A DNA stretch of 64,000 nt. It comes from Lentisphaera profundi. GTDB lineage: Bacteria; Verrucomicrobiota; Lentisphaeria; Lentisphaerales; Lentisphaeraceae. This document shows positions 44,796 through 54,041 of this stretch, in pieces (positions within the stretch are counted from its first letter, which is position 1; each line of letters starts with the position of its first letter). The position numbers were made by a program, and so were the translations under genes. The DNA is taken from NCBI RefSeq assembly GCF_028728065.1, contig NZ_CP117811.1:2728001-2792000 (forward strand), given 5' to 3'. The notes beneath the pieces are model-generated. The model made no database searches, was not told the origin of the DNA, and saw only the letters and a list, made by a program, of their open reading frames with translations.

Positions 44796-46515
44796 TGTTA
44801 ATGTCCTCCAATTCGTGTAAGCAGCGATAGTAGTAGCAATCATTGATCAGCTCTGTGTGAGTGCCGAGGCCATTGAGTTCACCTTTAAGTAAAACAGCAA
44901 TTTGATCTGAATCACGTATCGTAGAGAGGCGATGAGCCACAATAATGACAGTTTTTTTAGTCATGGCAAAATTGATGGTGGATTGAATAAGGCGTTCAGT
45001 TTCGGTATCAATGTTAGCGGTCGCTTCGTCAAAAATAAGTATATTCGCAGGAGAAACGAGGGCACGCATAAGTGCTACTAATTGGCGTTGCCCTGCAGAT
45101 AGACTTTCGCCACCCTCATCGAGTATAGAATCATAGGAGTTTTCAAGAGAATCAACAAAGTGCTGAAGACCGGATCTTTTAACCACGTCTTCAATCATTT
45201 CGAGGGTAATATCTTGTCGGCCAAGAGTAATATTAAACAATAAGCTTTCATGAAAAATGGCAGGTTCTTGCGGGACCATGACGACATGATATTTCAGCAC
45301 ATCTCTTTGGATAGAGCAAAGTGTATTTTTGCCTATTAGGATTTCTCCCTGAGTGGGCTCATAGAGCCGGGCTAATAGTTTAAGTAATGTACTTTTTCCA
45401 GACCCAGTTGGTCCGACAAGAGCTAAACTTGAACCCTGAGCAATGTGTAAATTTATATTTTTGAGTACGGGTTCGGATTCGATATAGTGAAAACCTAAGT
45501 TCTTAATACTGATAGAGGAGTCTTCTATCTCATTTTCACCCTTATCCGCAGGAAGAGGAATAACCAAGATATCACCAATTTTTCCCATGGCGGCAAAAGC
45601 AGCCTGAAGAACGGCAAAACGTGAACCCATCTCTTTTATAGGTTCAAATAATTGGTGAAGGAGGGGGATCCAAGCAATCAGTAAACCAGTACTTATACCG
45701 GGGTTAAAGTTAATCAAAAAGATGGGTAAAAAGGCAAACATGGCAAAAGTCAAATACTGTAAGCCCTCTAGGAATGAGTAGAGGAAGGCATCCATACTAA
45801 TGGCTTTGATTGATTTATCTCTATATTCCTGGCTTTGGCTAGAGAACTGCTTGCGCTGTACTTCATCAAGATTGAATAGCTCAATCTCTTTACGCATGGC
45901 GACAGATTCGTTGATAGAGGCGCTTAAATGGCCGTTCACGGTGCGAATACCATCATAGAGCCTGCGCAGCTTGATGCGAAAACTATTAACCATGAGGACA
46001 ACGGGAGGTAGAACTAATAGTGTAATCCAACCGAGGCTAGAATCTTGTGAGAAAATATACCAAATAACCGCAATGATTTTTAGTGAATCAGTGATGAGGT
46101 AAGACACACCCTGTAGAAAAGTTTCGCCAATACTTTCAATATCAGAGGTGGCGCGACTGACCAAAACTCCTGAAGGTCTTTTTTCATAATCCCAACGGCC
46201 CATAAAGGAGATATGCTCAACAACCTTTTTGCGGAGTTCGCTAAGGCTTCGTATCCCTCCTGATTGTAAGAGCAGGTTTTGCACTGCGCTGACGACGGTG
46301 TCACCAAGAACAACAAAAATATAGAGAGTGGCAAAGTGAATGAGGACATCAGCTTTACCTAGTTTGAGACCATCATCAATCGCATGTTGTATAAAGGCGG
46401 GCCCCTGTACAGCTAACCACGCAGAGATGGGCATAAGGAAAAAAGATAAAATAAAACGAGTTTTATATTTCTTCGCAGCATCAACAAAGGTTCTTAAGTT
46501 TCTATAATCACTCAT
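44788..46515 (-). CDS. ABC exporter, fused TMD-NBD half transporter (catalytic partner)
   Basis: The 575 residues have an N-terminal six-helix domain (1-310) and an NBD with Walker A GPTGSGKSTLLKLL, signature LSAGQRQLVALMRAL (Ala for the second Gly), Walker B NILIFDEATANID and switch VIIVAHRLST. Its Walker B Glu is canonical. It is the second gene of a pair with a 4-bp overlap, so the two form a heterodimeric exporter. Substrates may be drugs or lipids. The pair resembles YheH/YheI-like or MdlAB-like exporters. Confidence 0.9.
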   Translation of the reverse strand: MSDYRNLRTFVDAAKKYKTRFILSFFLMPISAWLAVQGPAFIQHAIDDGLKLGKADVLIHFATLYIFVVLGDTVVSAVQNLLLQSGGIRSLSELRKKVVEHISFMGRWDYEKRPSGVLVSRATSDIESIGETFLQGVSYLITDSLKIIAVIWYIFSQDSSLGWITLLVLPPVVLMVNSFRIKLRRLYDGIRTVNGHLSASINESVAMRKEIELFNLDEVQRKQFSSQSQEYRDKSIKAISMDAFLYSFLEGLQYLTFAMFAFLPIFLINFNPGISTGLLIAWIPLLHQLFEPIKEMGSRFAVLQAAFAAMGKIGDILVIPLPADKGENEIEDSSISIKNLGFHYIESEPVLKNINLHIAQGSSLALVGPTGSGKSTLLKLLARLYEPTQGEILIGKNTLCSIQRDVLKYHVVMVPQEPAIFHESLLFNITLGRQDITLEMIEDVVKRSGLQHFVDSLENSYDSILDEGGESLSAGQRQLVALMRALVSPANILIFDEATANIDTETERLIQSTINFAMTKKTVIIVAHRLSTIRDSDQIAVLLKGELNGLGTHTELINDCYYYRCLHELEDINNV

Positions 46516-48371
46516 GGTTGAGCACTCTCCATGGTGGCTAAAATATCACTTTTTTCTTGATACTCACTGATAGTTCCGTAATTTTCATTACTGACCAGAA
46601 GTTCTTCGTGACTTCCTGAATCAATGATACGTCCTTTATCCATGATGAAGATTTTATCACAGGCTTTTAAGGCGGAAATTCGATGAGAAATGAGTAACAT
46701 TGTGCGGTTTTGGGTGGCTTTATAGAGCTTTTTAATAATTTTTACTTCAGTAGCGTGATCTACCGCGGAAATAAAATCATCCATGACAATGACTTCAGAT
46801 TTACGAACTAAGGAACGCAAAATGGAAAGCCTTTGTTTTTGTCCTCCAGAAAGGTTGATGCCATGTTCACCTAGCAGAGTATTGAGTCCTTGGGAAAGTT
46901 TGTCCAAGTCAGGACTTAAGCAACTCACCGCTAAGGCATCTTCAAATGATAAGCGAATGCCTTGTTTTGGAGAGTTTTCTTCGACCATGGCAATATTTTC
47001 GCGAATGGTTTTACCAAAGTGGCGACACTCTTGAGTCACTTGAGAAAAAAGTTCAGTAATGAGTTTTTGTTGAATATCGCAACGATCAACTCCGTGGATT
47101 TTGAGTGTATTTCTCTCCACTTCAATGAGGCCAGAAATTATATTTATAAGGCTGGTTTTACCTGATCCCGTCGTACCAAAGAAGCCATACTTCTTACCAG
47201 ATTCAATTGTTAAGGAGTCAATTTTAAGTTGAAAAGCATGTTTATTTTCATTTTGAGACCGATAGCAGAAATCAATATTATTTAATTGAATCAAGGGCGC
47301 GTTGCTATCAGTATGACGTATTAAGTCCTGATCAGTCTTTATAGGTCGAGCTTCTTCAGTGGCAGAGGCCACATCTGCTGCATCTTGAACTTTATAAAGA
47401 CGTTCAAGAGAGATTTCTCCGCGCTGTAAGAGAGGAAGCAGAAAACCAAGTGCTCTCAGAGGTGGCTGGATCATCAAGAGGTAGAGCATAAAAGCAACGA
47501 TGGTAGAAAGACTTGTGCCATCATCAATAGCACCATTTTTTATCATGCCATAACGCAGTAAGACATAGATGCCAATCCCCGTAACCATATGAATCATGAT
47601 CATGATAATAACACGTAGAGTCATGAACTTTTCTGCGGTGTTCGCATAATCCTCGTTGGCATCATCAACACGCTTAATGATAGAATTGTAGACGGGAAAA
47701 ACCGCCATCAAAGCATGGGCGCGGAAGTGCTCGCGGATGGCTTCAGTGAGGTTCCCAAGTAATTTTTGGTTTTTTCGTCCTGTGGCCATCATTTTTTTAG
47801 AAATCATTTTTGTGACTGGCACCACTAAAATGAGGGGGATAAGTGAATACATACTTAATCTAATACTAATATTGAGCATGTGATAAAGGCAGAACGCAAT
47901 CATGCCAAAGCTATTAACAGTATGAAGCACCCCCATAGAAATCATGACTCGAACGGAGGTGACATCATTGGTACCGGTACTAATGAGGTCGCCAGAGCTC
48001 CAACCACTATTTTGCGGAAGCCGCAGAAGAGAATCGTACATACTCTCTCGAACTTCCGATTCAATTTGCCGACCAGGGATGAAAATCAGCACTCGGGAGA
48101 GGGTACGGAAAACAATTAAGCCTAGGGCTGCTATCAGCAAATAGCCAGCAATGGGGCTAAGCTCTTGTTTAATCGCATTGTCTAATGGAAAGGCTTGATC
48201 CTCCAAGACACTGATTAAGCGGCCTATGATCAATGGTATTGAACTATGAATGACAATTGTAATAATCAGACAGAGAATTCCCCAAAAATAGATTTTGAGT
48301 TTCTTTGGTGGATATTCTTTTAGGAATCGTCTGACATGGGGATAATTATTCATGCAAGCAATATAGGCCAA
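46512..48371 (-). CDS. ABC exporter, fused TMD-NBD half transporter (degenerate site)
   Basis: The 619 residues have six membrane helices and an NBD with Walker A GTTGSGKTSLINII, signature LSGGQKQRLSILRSL and Walker B EVIVMDDFISAVD. Asp replaces the catalytic Glu after Walker B, so this NBD would form the degenerate ATP site, as in TM287/288-type exporters. It pairs with the partner's altered LSAGQ. It is the first gene of the operon ABC-ABC-MBL. Confidence 0.9.
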   Translation of the reverse strand: MAYIACMNNYPHVRRFLKEYPPKKLKIYFWGILCLIITIVIHSSIPLIIGRLISVLEDQAFPLDNAIKQELSPIAGYLLIAALGLIVFRTLSRVLIFIPGRQIESEVRESMYDSLLRLPQNSGWSSGDLISTGTNDVTSVRVMISMGVLHTVNSFGMIAFCLYHMLNISIRLSMYSLIPLILVVPVTKMISKKMMATGRKNQKLLGNLTEAIREHFRAHALMAVFPVYNSIIKRVDDANEDYANTAEKFMTLRVIIMIMIHMVTGIGIYVLLRYGMIKNGAIDDGTSLSTIVAFMLYLLMIQPPLRALGFLLPLLQRGEISLERLYKVQDAADVASATEEARPIKTDQDLIRHTDSNAPLIQLNNIDFCYRSQNENKHAFQLKIDSLTIESGKKYGFFGTTGSGKTSLINIISGLIEVERNTLKIHGVDRCDIQQKLITELFSQVTQECRHFGKTIRENIAMVEENSPKQGIRLSFEDALAVSCLSPDLDKLSQGLNTLLGEHGINLSGGQKQRLSILRSLVRKSEVIVMDDFISAVDHATEVKIIKKLYKATQNRTMLLISHRISALKACDKIFIMDKGRIIDSGSHEELLVSNENYGTISEYQEKSDILATMESAQP

Positions 48372-48474
48372 TGTATTTAATTGAAAATCTAATGATAAAA
48401 ATGAGCATCAACTATTCTAGATTTTGCTTACGATTTCCCTCAATTAGTAAGGATAAAAAGGTGGAGTAAGACAC

Positions 48475-48505
48475 AAAAAAACCCCCGGGGTACCGAGGGT
48501 TTTTT
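48475..48505 (-). terminator. Intrinsic terminator of the COX24-like gene
   Basis: AAAAAACCC, C mismatch, CGG-GGTA-CCG, A mismatch, GGGTTTTTT: an interrupted hairpin with a T-tract on each strand. It lies 34 bp past the stop of the small basic gene. Confidence 0.8.
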
Positions 48506-48538
48506 GATAAACTGTAAGTTTACGTCACCTATAAAAGA

Positions 48539-48631
48539 CTACTTCTTAGTCTTATGGCGGTTATTTTTACTCTGCTTGCGACGTTTATGCTTAGCTATTT
48601 TAGCGCGTCTTTTTTTACGGAGGTTACCCAT
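48539..48631 (-). CDS. AURKAIP1/COX24-domain small basic protein
   Basis: A 30-residue protein, MGNLRKKRRAKIAKHKRRKQ followed by SKNNRHKTKK, with 16 Lys or Arg. The pattern MGN-KKRR-KI-KHK-RK is that of the AURKAIP1/COX24 domain, short ribosome-associated proteins in Bacteroidetes and PVC genomes. A purine-rich AAAAAGAG precedes the ATG, and a terminator follows the stop, so it is its own transcription unit. The ribosomal role is known only for the family. Confidence 0.75.
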   Translation of the reverse strand: MGNLRKKRRAKIAKHKRRKQSKNNRHKTKK

Positions 48632-48759
48632 GTTGAAACTCTTTTTTTTTAGTTAAATCAATGTACGGCGCTTAAGGTAGCAGGAAGTTATTATTAGTCA
48701 AAGTCATTTTTTTAATTTTTGAGAGTTGCGTACTAGCGAGCCTGTGGCACTTTAAAACT

Positions 48760-49578
48760 ATGAAAAAAACAAAACAGCTTGGTATTATAGCAGGAAGGGG
48801 ACATTACCCCTTTCTAATGTTGCGCTCTGCGCGTAAAAACGAAGTCGAAAAAATCGCTGTTGCTGCGATACAAGGTGATGCCTCTGAAGAACTTGAGAAA
48901 GAATCAGATGCCTTGTCTTGGGTCTATCCAGGGCAAATTAATCGAACCATAAAATTTTTTCAAAAGCAGGGCATTAGTGAAGCAGTCATGGTGGGACAGG
49001 TCAAGCCATCACGCCTTTTTACCGGTTTAAGACCTGATTTGCGAACCATGCTAATGTTAGGAAAACTGAAAGAACGCAATGCCGACTCGCTATTTAGTGC
49101 AGTTTGTAATGAATTTCAGAAATCGGGAATTACGATTCTTTCCGCAATTTCTTACCTAGATGAGCATTTGGCAGGTGAGGGTCAGCTCAATAATATAAAA
49201 GCCGATAAATCACGCTTACAAGATGCTGACTATGCTTTCTCGGTAGCAAAAGAAGTGAGTCGTATGGATATTGGTCAATCCGTGGTGGTGAAGCGTGGTA
49301 CGATTTTGGCTGTGGAAGGTTTTGAAGGCACGGATAAAGCTATCTTACGTGGCGGAGAACTTGGTCGTGGCGGTGTCACGGTCTGTAAAGTAACGAAGCC
49401 CGATCATGACATGCGTTTTGATGTACCGTGTATTGGTATGCGAACAGTTGATTCGCTAATTCAGGCAAAGGCAAGAACCTTAGTGGTGGAAAGCAAGAGA
49501 ACGCTCTTTATAGAAAAAGAACGAGTCTTAGAAGCTTTAGATAAAGCCAAGATAGCAGTGATAGGGAAAGTAATTTAG
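48760..49578 (+). CDS. lpxI: UDP-2,3-diacylglucosamine pyrophosphatase LpxI
   Basis: The 272 residues match LpxI (DUF1009): LGIIAGRGHYPFLMLRSAR, MVGQVKPSRLFTGLRPDLR, VVVKRGTILAVEGFEGTDKAI and DMRFDVPCIGMRTVDSL. It makes lipid X in the Raetz lipid A pathway, in place of LpxH. This supports a Gram-negative outer membrane. No other lpx gene is beside it. Confidence 0.93.
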   Translation: MKKTKQLGIIAGRGHYPFLMLRSARKNEVEKIAVAAIQGDASEELEKESDALSWVYPGQINRTIKFFQKQGISEAVMVGQVKPSRLFTGLRPDLRTMLMLGKLKERNADSLFSAVCNEFQKSGITILSAISYLDEHLAGEGQLNNIKADKSRLQDADYAFSVAKEVSRMDIGQSVVVKRGTILAVEGFEGTDKAILRGGELGRGGVTVCKVTKPDHDMRFDVPCIGMRTVDSLIQAKARTLVVESKRTLFIEKERVLEALDKAKIAVIGKVI

Positions 49579-49737
49579 TCAGTAGTTCTTTGGAGGAGAA
49601 GGGGGGAATGGATGGGGACTTAAGTTTTTTTACTTGGGTTTTTGCTAAGCAAGTCCGCCCGCGGAGGCTCTCCGCCCGCCGGAGGCATTTATCGCTTTTA
49701 ATATACTGGGACTCTGTCCCAAACCCCGTTTAAGGGT

Positions 49738-49853
49738 CGAAGCACCCTTAAGAATCCCAGCGCCTGTCGCTACGCTCCTACATTTAATCTTAGCAGAAAT
49801 GAGTACCGTACCATATTCAATTCATACTTAATCCATCCGCCTGCTTAAGGATT
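49738..49853 (-). repeat. Dispersed repeat module B, copy 2 (inverted)
   Basis: The reverse complement reads GGATTAAGTATGAATTGAAT and onward, and aligns with 3719-3830 at about 90% by eye. The two copies lie 46 kb apart in opposite orientation. Confidence 0.75.
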
Positions 49854-49935
49854 GGCAAATCCTTACAGGGAGAGCTCGAGAGGGACAGCGTCCTTCTCGT
49901 ACGAGTCACATCATGCCCTCTCATCTGCTTCATCT
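49836..49935 (+). repeat. Dispersed repeat module A, copy 3
   Basis: It reads CTTAAGGATTGGCAAATCCT, then GAGAGCTCGAGAGGGACAGC, GTCCTTCTCGTACGAGTCAC and CATCATGCCCTC. It is close to the copies at 3950 and 18973, with compensating changes in the small stems. Confidence 0.8.
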
Positions 49936-49950
49936 GTTTATGAGTAGAAG

Positions 49951-49986
49951 GGAGAGAAGGGAGAGAAGGGAGAGAAGGGAGAGAAA
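49951..49986 (+). repeat. Tandem repeat, 9 bp x 4
   Basis: Four units of GGAGAGAAG, the last one ending AAA. A purine-only strand of about 40 bases. Confidence 0.9.
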
Positions 49987-50122
49987 TCCGACAGGCTACT
50001 AGATAAAGTACTCATAATAGGGGCAGTTTTCACCTCTATATTTACCATCTGGAGATTTGTGAGCGGAGAGAAAATGATTGAAGAATTATCCCACTTATGG
50101 GAAAGATACATGGGGAGCTAAT

Positions 50123-51517
50123 CTAGTCGCGAAGGAGAAAAGCTTGAAGAGTACGTCCCTTCCATTTTTCTTCTTCTAGCTTTTTGAGTGCTAAGCGTAC
50201 TTTTTCACGATTGACACTAACAAAAGCATGATGATCAAAGATATGGATTTTACCCACTTGCTCACCCGTTAAGCCACCTTCACCTGTAAGAGCACCAAGA
50301 ATATTTCCCGGACGAAGTTTTTGTTTTTTTCCTGATTTGATTTTTAGTGTCGACATAGGAGCTTGCCAACGCTTTTGGTCTAAGACGTCCTCATTAGGTA
50401 ATTTGTCATTAGTGATTTCAATATCCAAATATTTTTCTAAGAGTGACATTTTGTGACTTTCTTTAGAACTGTACAAGGAACAGGCTATACCAGATTTTCC
50501 CGCACGCCCTGTTCGACCAACACGATGCACATGAACTTCAAAATCTCGTGATACATGGTAATTGAAAACGGCATCAATGGAATCAATATCGAGCCCACGA
50601 GCCGCAACATCTGTAGCGACTAAAATGGCAATACTCTTGTTGGCAAAGCGAACTAAAGTTTCATCGCGATCGCGCTGCTCAAGATCTCCGTGTAAAGCCA
50701 TGGCTTGAAAACCTTCATCTATTAAGTCATCACGTAATTCTTGAGCTTCTAATTTTGTAGCACAAAAAACGACTGCGGACTCAGGTTTATGTTCGAGTAA
50801 TAATAAAAACAAAGCGTGGAGGCGTTGATCTTCATCCTTAACTTTATAAAAGCTTTGTTTAATGCTCGAACTATCGTGTTTTTGCTCGAGCTGAATCATG
50901 AGTGGATCATTCATGATTTTTTGACTAATAGACTCAATCCTCTTGGGATAAGTCGCACTGAATAAAAGTGTTTGACGGCTTTTTGGAGCCGCATCAAAGA
51001 CCGCATCCAATTCTTCTTGAAAACCCATTTCGAGCATGCGATCAGCTTCGTCGAGTACCAAGATAGATAGATTCGCTAAGTCGAGGTTTTCTTTGCGTAA
51101 ATGTTTATTGATTCGCCCAGGTGTTCCCACCACAATATGAGCACCATAGCTTAGGGATTTCACCTGAGGCTTATAAAGGGCACCACCACAAAGAGTGAGT
51201 AACTTTATATTTGGCATCATGCGCGCCAATTGACGAATGGCTTTGGATACTTGATCGGCTAATTCACGTGTTGGGCATAAGATCAAAGCTTGGACATCGG
51301 ATTTTTGTAGGTCGAGGCCCGCTAAAATACCCAAGCCAAACGCTGCCGTTTTTCCCGAACCAGTCATCGCCTGAGCAATGAGGTCTTTGCCTTCTAGAAT
51401 TGAGGGTAAACTTTGCGCCTGAATAGGCGTCATTTTCTCGTAGCCGAGAGAATCAATATTATCGAGTAATTCACTTGCTAGGGGTAGTGTTGAAAATTTA
51501 AGATCAGTCAAAATCAT
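50123..51517 (-). CDS. dbpA: ATP-dependent RNA helicase DbpA
   Basis: The protein shows the Q motif YEKMTPIQAQSLP, motif I AMTGSGKTAAF, GTPGR, DEAD in LVLDEADRML, SAT in LFSATYP, and HRVGRTGRAGKSG. The C-terminal DbpA RRM (RPGNILGALTGEGGLTGEQVGKIHIFDHHAFVSV) binds 23S rRNA hairpin 92 in known DbpA, so it acts in 50S assembly. The ATG at 51517 is preceded by AAGGA; the open frame continues 24 codons upstream without support. It is the last chromosomal gene before the cassette array. Confidence 0.93.
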   Translation of the reverse strand: MILTDLKFSTLPLASELLDNIDSLGYEKMTPIQAQSLPSILEGKDLIAQAMTGSGKTAAFGLGILAGLDLQKSDVQALILCPTRELADQVSKAIRQLARMMPNIKLLTLCGGALYKPQVKSLSYGAHIVVGTPGRINKHLRKENLDLANLSILVLDEADRMLEMGFQEELDAVFDAAPKSRQTLLFSATYPKRIESISQKIMNDPLMIQLEQKHDSSSIKQSFYKVKDEDQRLHALFLLLLEHKPESAVVFCATKLEAQELRDDLIDEGFQAMALHGDLEQRDRDETLVRFANKSIAILVATDVAARGLDIDSIDAVFNYHVSRDFEVHVHRVGRTGRAGKSGIACSLYSSKESHKMSLLEKYLDIEITNDKLPNEDVLDQKRWQAPMSTLKIKSGKKQKLRPGNILGALTGEGGLTGEQVGKIHIFDHHAFVSVNREKVRLALKKLEEEKWKGRTLQAFLLRD

Positions 51518-51737
51518 TATCCTTGTATTGTCTATCAAGAATATTGACTGATTGATACAGCGCCAAACCCTTAAAGAATTGAAAGGCACAGTAAAGCAAA
51601 ATTATTTTGTTACGAGCCTTGAGCAAGAGAAATTTTAAAGTGATGAATTTTGATCAAGGATGATATACCTGAATCCTATGTTTTTGCTTTTGATGCCAAA
51701 AAAGTTTCATAATGAGCATTCTTTCTTTCACTATTAC

Positions 51738-51797
51738 CCCTAACGACTGCGTTCACGCGCGCGGTTTACCGCGTCGCTGTGCAACGCTTTGTTGGCA
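51738..51797 (-). other. attC site, distal end of the array, foreign type
   Basis: On the minus strand it starts TGCCAACAAAGCGTTG and ends GAACGCAGTCGTTAGG, with a GC-rich palindromic centre (GACGCGGTAAACCGCGCGCG). The cores fit RYYYAAC and GTTRRRY. It serves the beta-helix gene and shares only the cores with the other sites. Confidence 0.85.
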
Positions 51798-51802
51798 TAT
51801 TA

Positions 51803-54007
51803 CTACTCCTTGTCCACCTTAACAAAGGCAATGGAATCTGCGACAATTGCGCCATCGGCACCGTCAGTTGATATTTGTACTTTGGCAGGTTTGCCGACTT
51901 TGAACGGGTATTTGCCTATGGAAACGGCAAAGCCGTGTATGCTGCCCTTCTTCATGTTCCACTCAATATTAGCGACACCTTCGGCGTGGTGAATGGCGAT
52001 CTTTGCATTGGACGCATTATCCTTGGCCGGCTTGTACAGAAGGGCGACCTGATAAGTTCCATCCTCTTCGATGGGTAAGGTGTAGCTTATCTCGGCACGA
52101 TCCCTGGGTACGGCTTTCAGTAGGTTGTATGTGAAGAGGTCCACCAGGCCAGTGAGTTTCTGCTGCTTCCAATTTCCCGTGCGGGTAACCAATTCACTGT
52201 TGCTGTAATGGATTACGTGGCCGATCAGGTGGTTGCTCTCCAGGTCGATTCCGCTGGTTGCGGTTCCTTCCGGGCCAAGTTCATCCACAAACGGCGGCAC
52301 AATGCGGGTTTCTGACGACTTGTTTCCCACCTTCTTCACGTTCCAGTTTTCCCCCCAGATGACTTTGATTGGAGCGCCGCCTGCATTGTATACGTAGTTG
52401 TCCTTGATCGTGGTGTTGCTGCTACTCCAGTCTAGAAAGATACCATTAGCCAAGTGACGCTTGGGTTTACCGTTGGGCTTCTGTTCATACCCCCAGATGT
52501 CATAGAGCCAGTTATTAAGGATGTAGTTCGGTGCATTGAGGTGATTCATAGTGGCAAAATGGATGCAGGCTCCGTCGATGGTCGTCTGCATGGCATCGTG
52601 AATGTGATTGTATTCCACGATGTTGCCGCCTTGGTTACGGAAGGCAAAGATGCCGTTGCGCGAGAGGTCCGTAAAGTAGTTGTGTGCAATATAGTTGCCC
52701 GGTTTCATCGCCATGCCGGCTGGCCGCGAGTCAAGGTGTATACCGCCGCCATAGTAGCGCAACTGTCCGCAGTGCTTGACCGTGTTGCGAGTGACATGGT
52801 TCAGGATCGGAAACACCGTAGCCGCCACTTTTCCGGGAGTGTAGAGCTTGCTGTCATCCATGTAGGAGAGCCGTGCTCCCGTGAAGAGCACACCGCCGCC
52901 GCCAGTGTTAAGCACGGTATTGCGGTCAATCATGTTGTACCGGCTATCCAAGTGCAGCCAGAAGGCATAGCCGCCGACATTCTCAATGTGGCAGTTCTCA
53001 ATACGGCAGTGATTGGCATTTTCAAGCTGGACGGCGGCGTCGGTATGAACCCGCGCCTCGATATGCCCCAGGGTGAAGGTGGTGTGATGGAACTCGAGGC
53101 CGCTGAAGTTCACATATTCCACGTGCGTCTTCTTCTCCACCTCGCCCTTGGCGTTGACAATGACATTGAGCCGGGGCGCAACAAACGACATGGTGTGGGG
53201 ATCGACGCCCGGATCCGGCATGTAGTAGAGTCGGCCTTCCGCACAGTCGAGATACCACTCCCCGGGTTGGTCGAGTTCCTCTTTCACGCCTTCAATCCAA
53301 AACCAATTGCCTGGAATGATCTTGCCGTGCCTTTCGCTGTCGGCAATATCGATTCGTCCGTTCAGGGGATCTACGCTGGTTACTGTGTTCCATTGGTTAA
53401 AGAACCGCCAGTTGGGCACGATGTTAACTTGGGCGTCTCGGGCTCTCCCCCAGCTGGCCTTCACTAACGTCGGGTCAATCATGATGTGATCCATTCCACC
53501 GCCGATGGCATAGAGGAAGGGGTTTGATTCGGCTATATTCGGGAACCGGGCGCGGATTGCGCGCTTACCATCCACGAAAAGTTGGCGAAAGTTCCAGTCG
53601 CTGTTCTTCACCTCAGGAAGATCAATGAACCAGAGTTTACCGTCATCCGTTTGCCATGTTCCTTCGATGGGCTGGCCGCCACTGAGAATCACTCTCTTCT
53701 TTTCTTCGGCGCGCCACGTTACAGGTGCATGCGCCGTTCCGCTATCCCGCGGTTCGAGAACAAGGGGCTCGGAAAGATAATAGGTCCCTTCGCGAATGAT
53801 AATATCAATGGGCCCTGCCTTCTTCAGTTCGCGTGCCGCGTTGCGAGCGCCAATGAGAGTGGCGAAGGGCTTCGTCTTTGTTCCGGGGTTTGTGTCATTA
53901 CCATCGGCCGCGACGTAGAGTACGCCTGCCTGCGACTGATTCGCCAGCGCGAGGACACATGCCGAAAGAAGAATGGCCATAAGGCTATACCTGCGATTGT
54001 TAATCAT
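51803..54007 (-). CDS. Secreted right-handed beta-helix protein with golvesin-like C-terminus
   Basis: The protein has a signal peptide (MAILLSACVLALANQSQA). A Pel-type right-handed beta-helix follows (about 35-560), opening with YVAADGNDTNPGTKTKPFATL and carrying Asn-rich turns such as NHCRIENCHIENVGG and NMIDRNTVLNTGGGG. A C-terminal beta-sandwich (about 600-735) resembles the golvesin/Xly carbohydrate-binding domain (ADSIAFVKV end). It may be a polysaccharide lyase or hydrolase; no catalytic residues are certain. GC content is clearly higher than in its neighbours, so it is recently acquired, with its own attC behind it. The ATG at 54007 follows GGAG; length and GC are unusual for a cassette. 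Confidence 0.75.
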   Translation of the reverse strand: MINNRRYSLMAILLSACVLALANQSQAGVLYVAADGNDTNPGTKTKPFATLIGARNAARELKKAGPIDIIIREGTYYLSEPLVLEPRDSGTAHAPVTWRAEEKKRVILSGGQPIEGTWQTDDGKLWFIDLPEVKNSDWNFRQLFVDGKRAIRARFPNIAESNPFLYAIGGGMDHIMIDPTLVKASWGRARDAQVNIVPNWRFFNQWNTVTSVDPLNGRIDIADSERHGKIIPGNWFWIEGVKEELDQPGEWYLDCAEGRLYYMPDPGVDPHTMSFVAPRLNVIVNAKGEVEKKTHVEYVNFSGLEFHHTTFTLGHIEARVHTDAAVQLENANHCRIENCHIENVGGYAFWLHLDSRYNMIDRNTVLNTGGGGVLFTGARLSYMDDSKLYTPGKVAATVFPILNHVTRNTVKHCGQLRYYGGGIHLDSRPAGMAMKPGNYIAHNYFTDLSRNGIFAFRNQGGNIVEYNHIHDAMQTTIDGACIHFATMNHLNAPNYILNNWLYDIWGYEQKPNGKPKRHLANGIFLDWSSSNTTIKDNYVYNAGGAPIKVIWGENWNVKKVGNKSSETRIVPPFVDELGPEGTATSGIDLESNHLIGHVIHYSNSELVTRTGNWKQQKLTGLVDLFTYNLLKAVPRDRAEISYTLPIEEDGTYQVALLYKPAKDNASNAKIAIHHAEGVANIEWNMKKGSIHGFAVSIGKYPFKVGKPAKVQISTDGADGAIVADSIAFVKVDKE

Positions 54008-54030
54008 GTCATTTATCTCCGGTTCCACCC

Positions 54031-54041
54031 CATGGTTAGAG
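54031..54041 (-). other. Truncated attC remnant
   Basis: The minus-strand CTCTAACCATG is the left end of the common attC. The next bases (GGGTGGAACC) do not continue it. The stop codon of the 70-residue gene lies in the CTAAC, as for other cassettes. Confidence 0.6.

Larger units (their letters stand above)
49579..50122. other. Gene-free region with dispersed and tandem repeats
   Basis: It contains GC-rich short hairpins (49667-49700, CCGCCCGCGGAGG and CCGCCCGCCGGAGG), GGGACTCTGTCCC, repeat modules B and A, and a 9-bp tandem repeat. No coding frame is seen. Its organisation mirrors 3600-4046. Confidence 0.7.

Noticed and set aside
52454-53467. Long plus-strand ORF (337 codons) opposite the beta-helix gene
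   Set aside because: The minus-strand beta-helix protein has a signal peptide, helix repeats and a full frame. The plus-strand frame is a GC-rich shadow without motif or ribosome-binding site.
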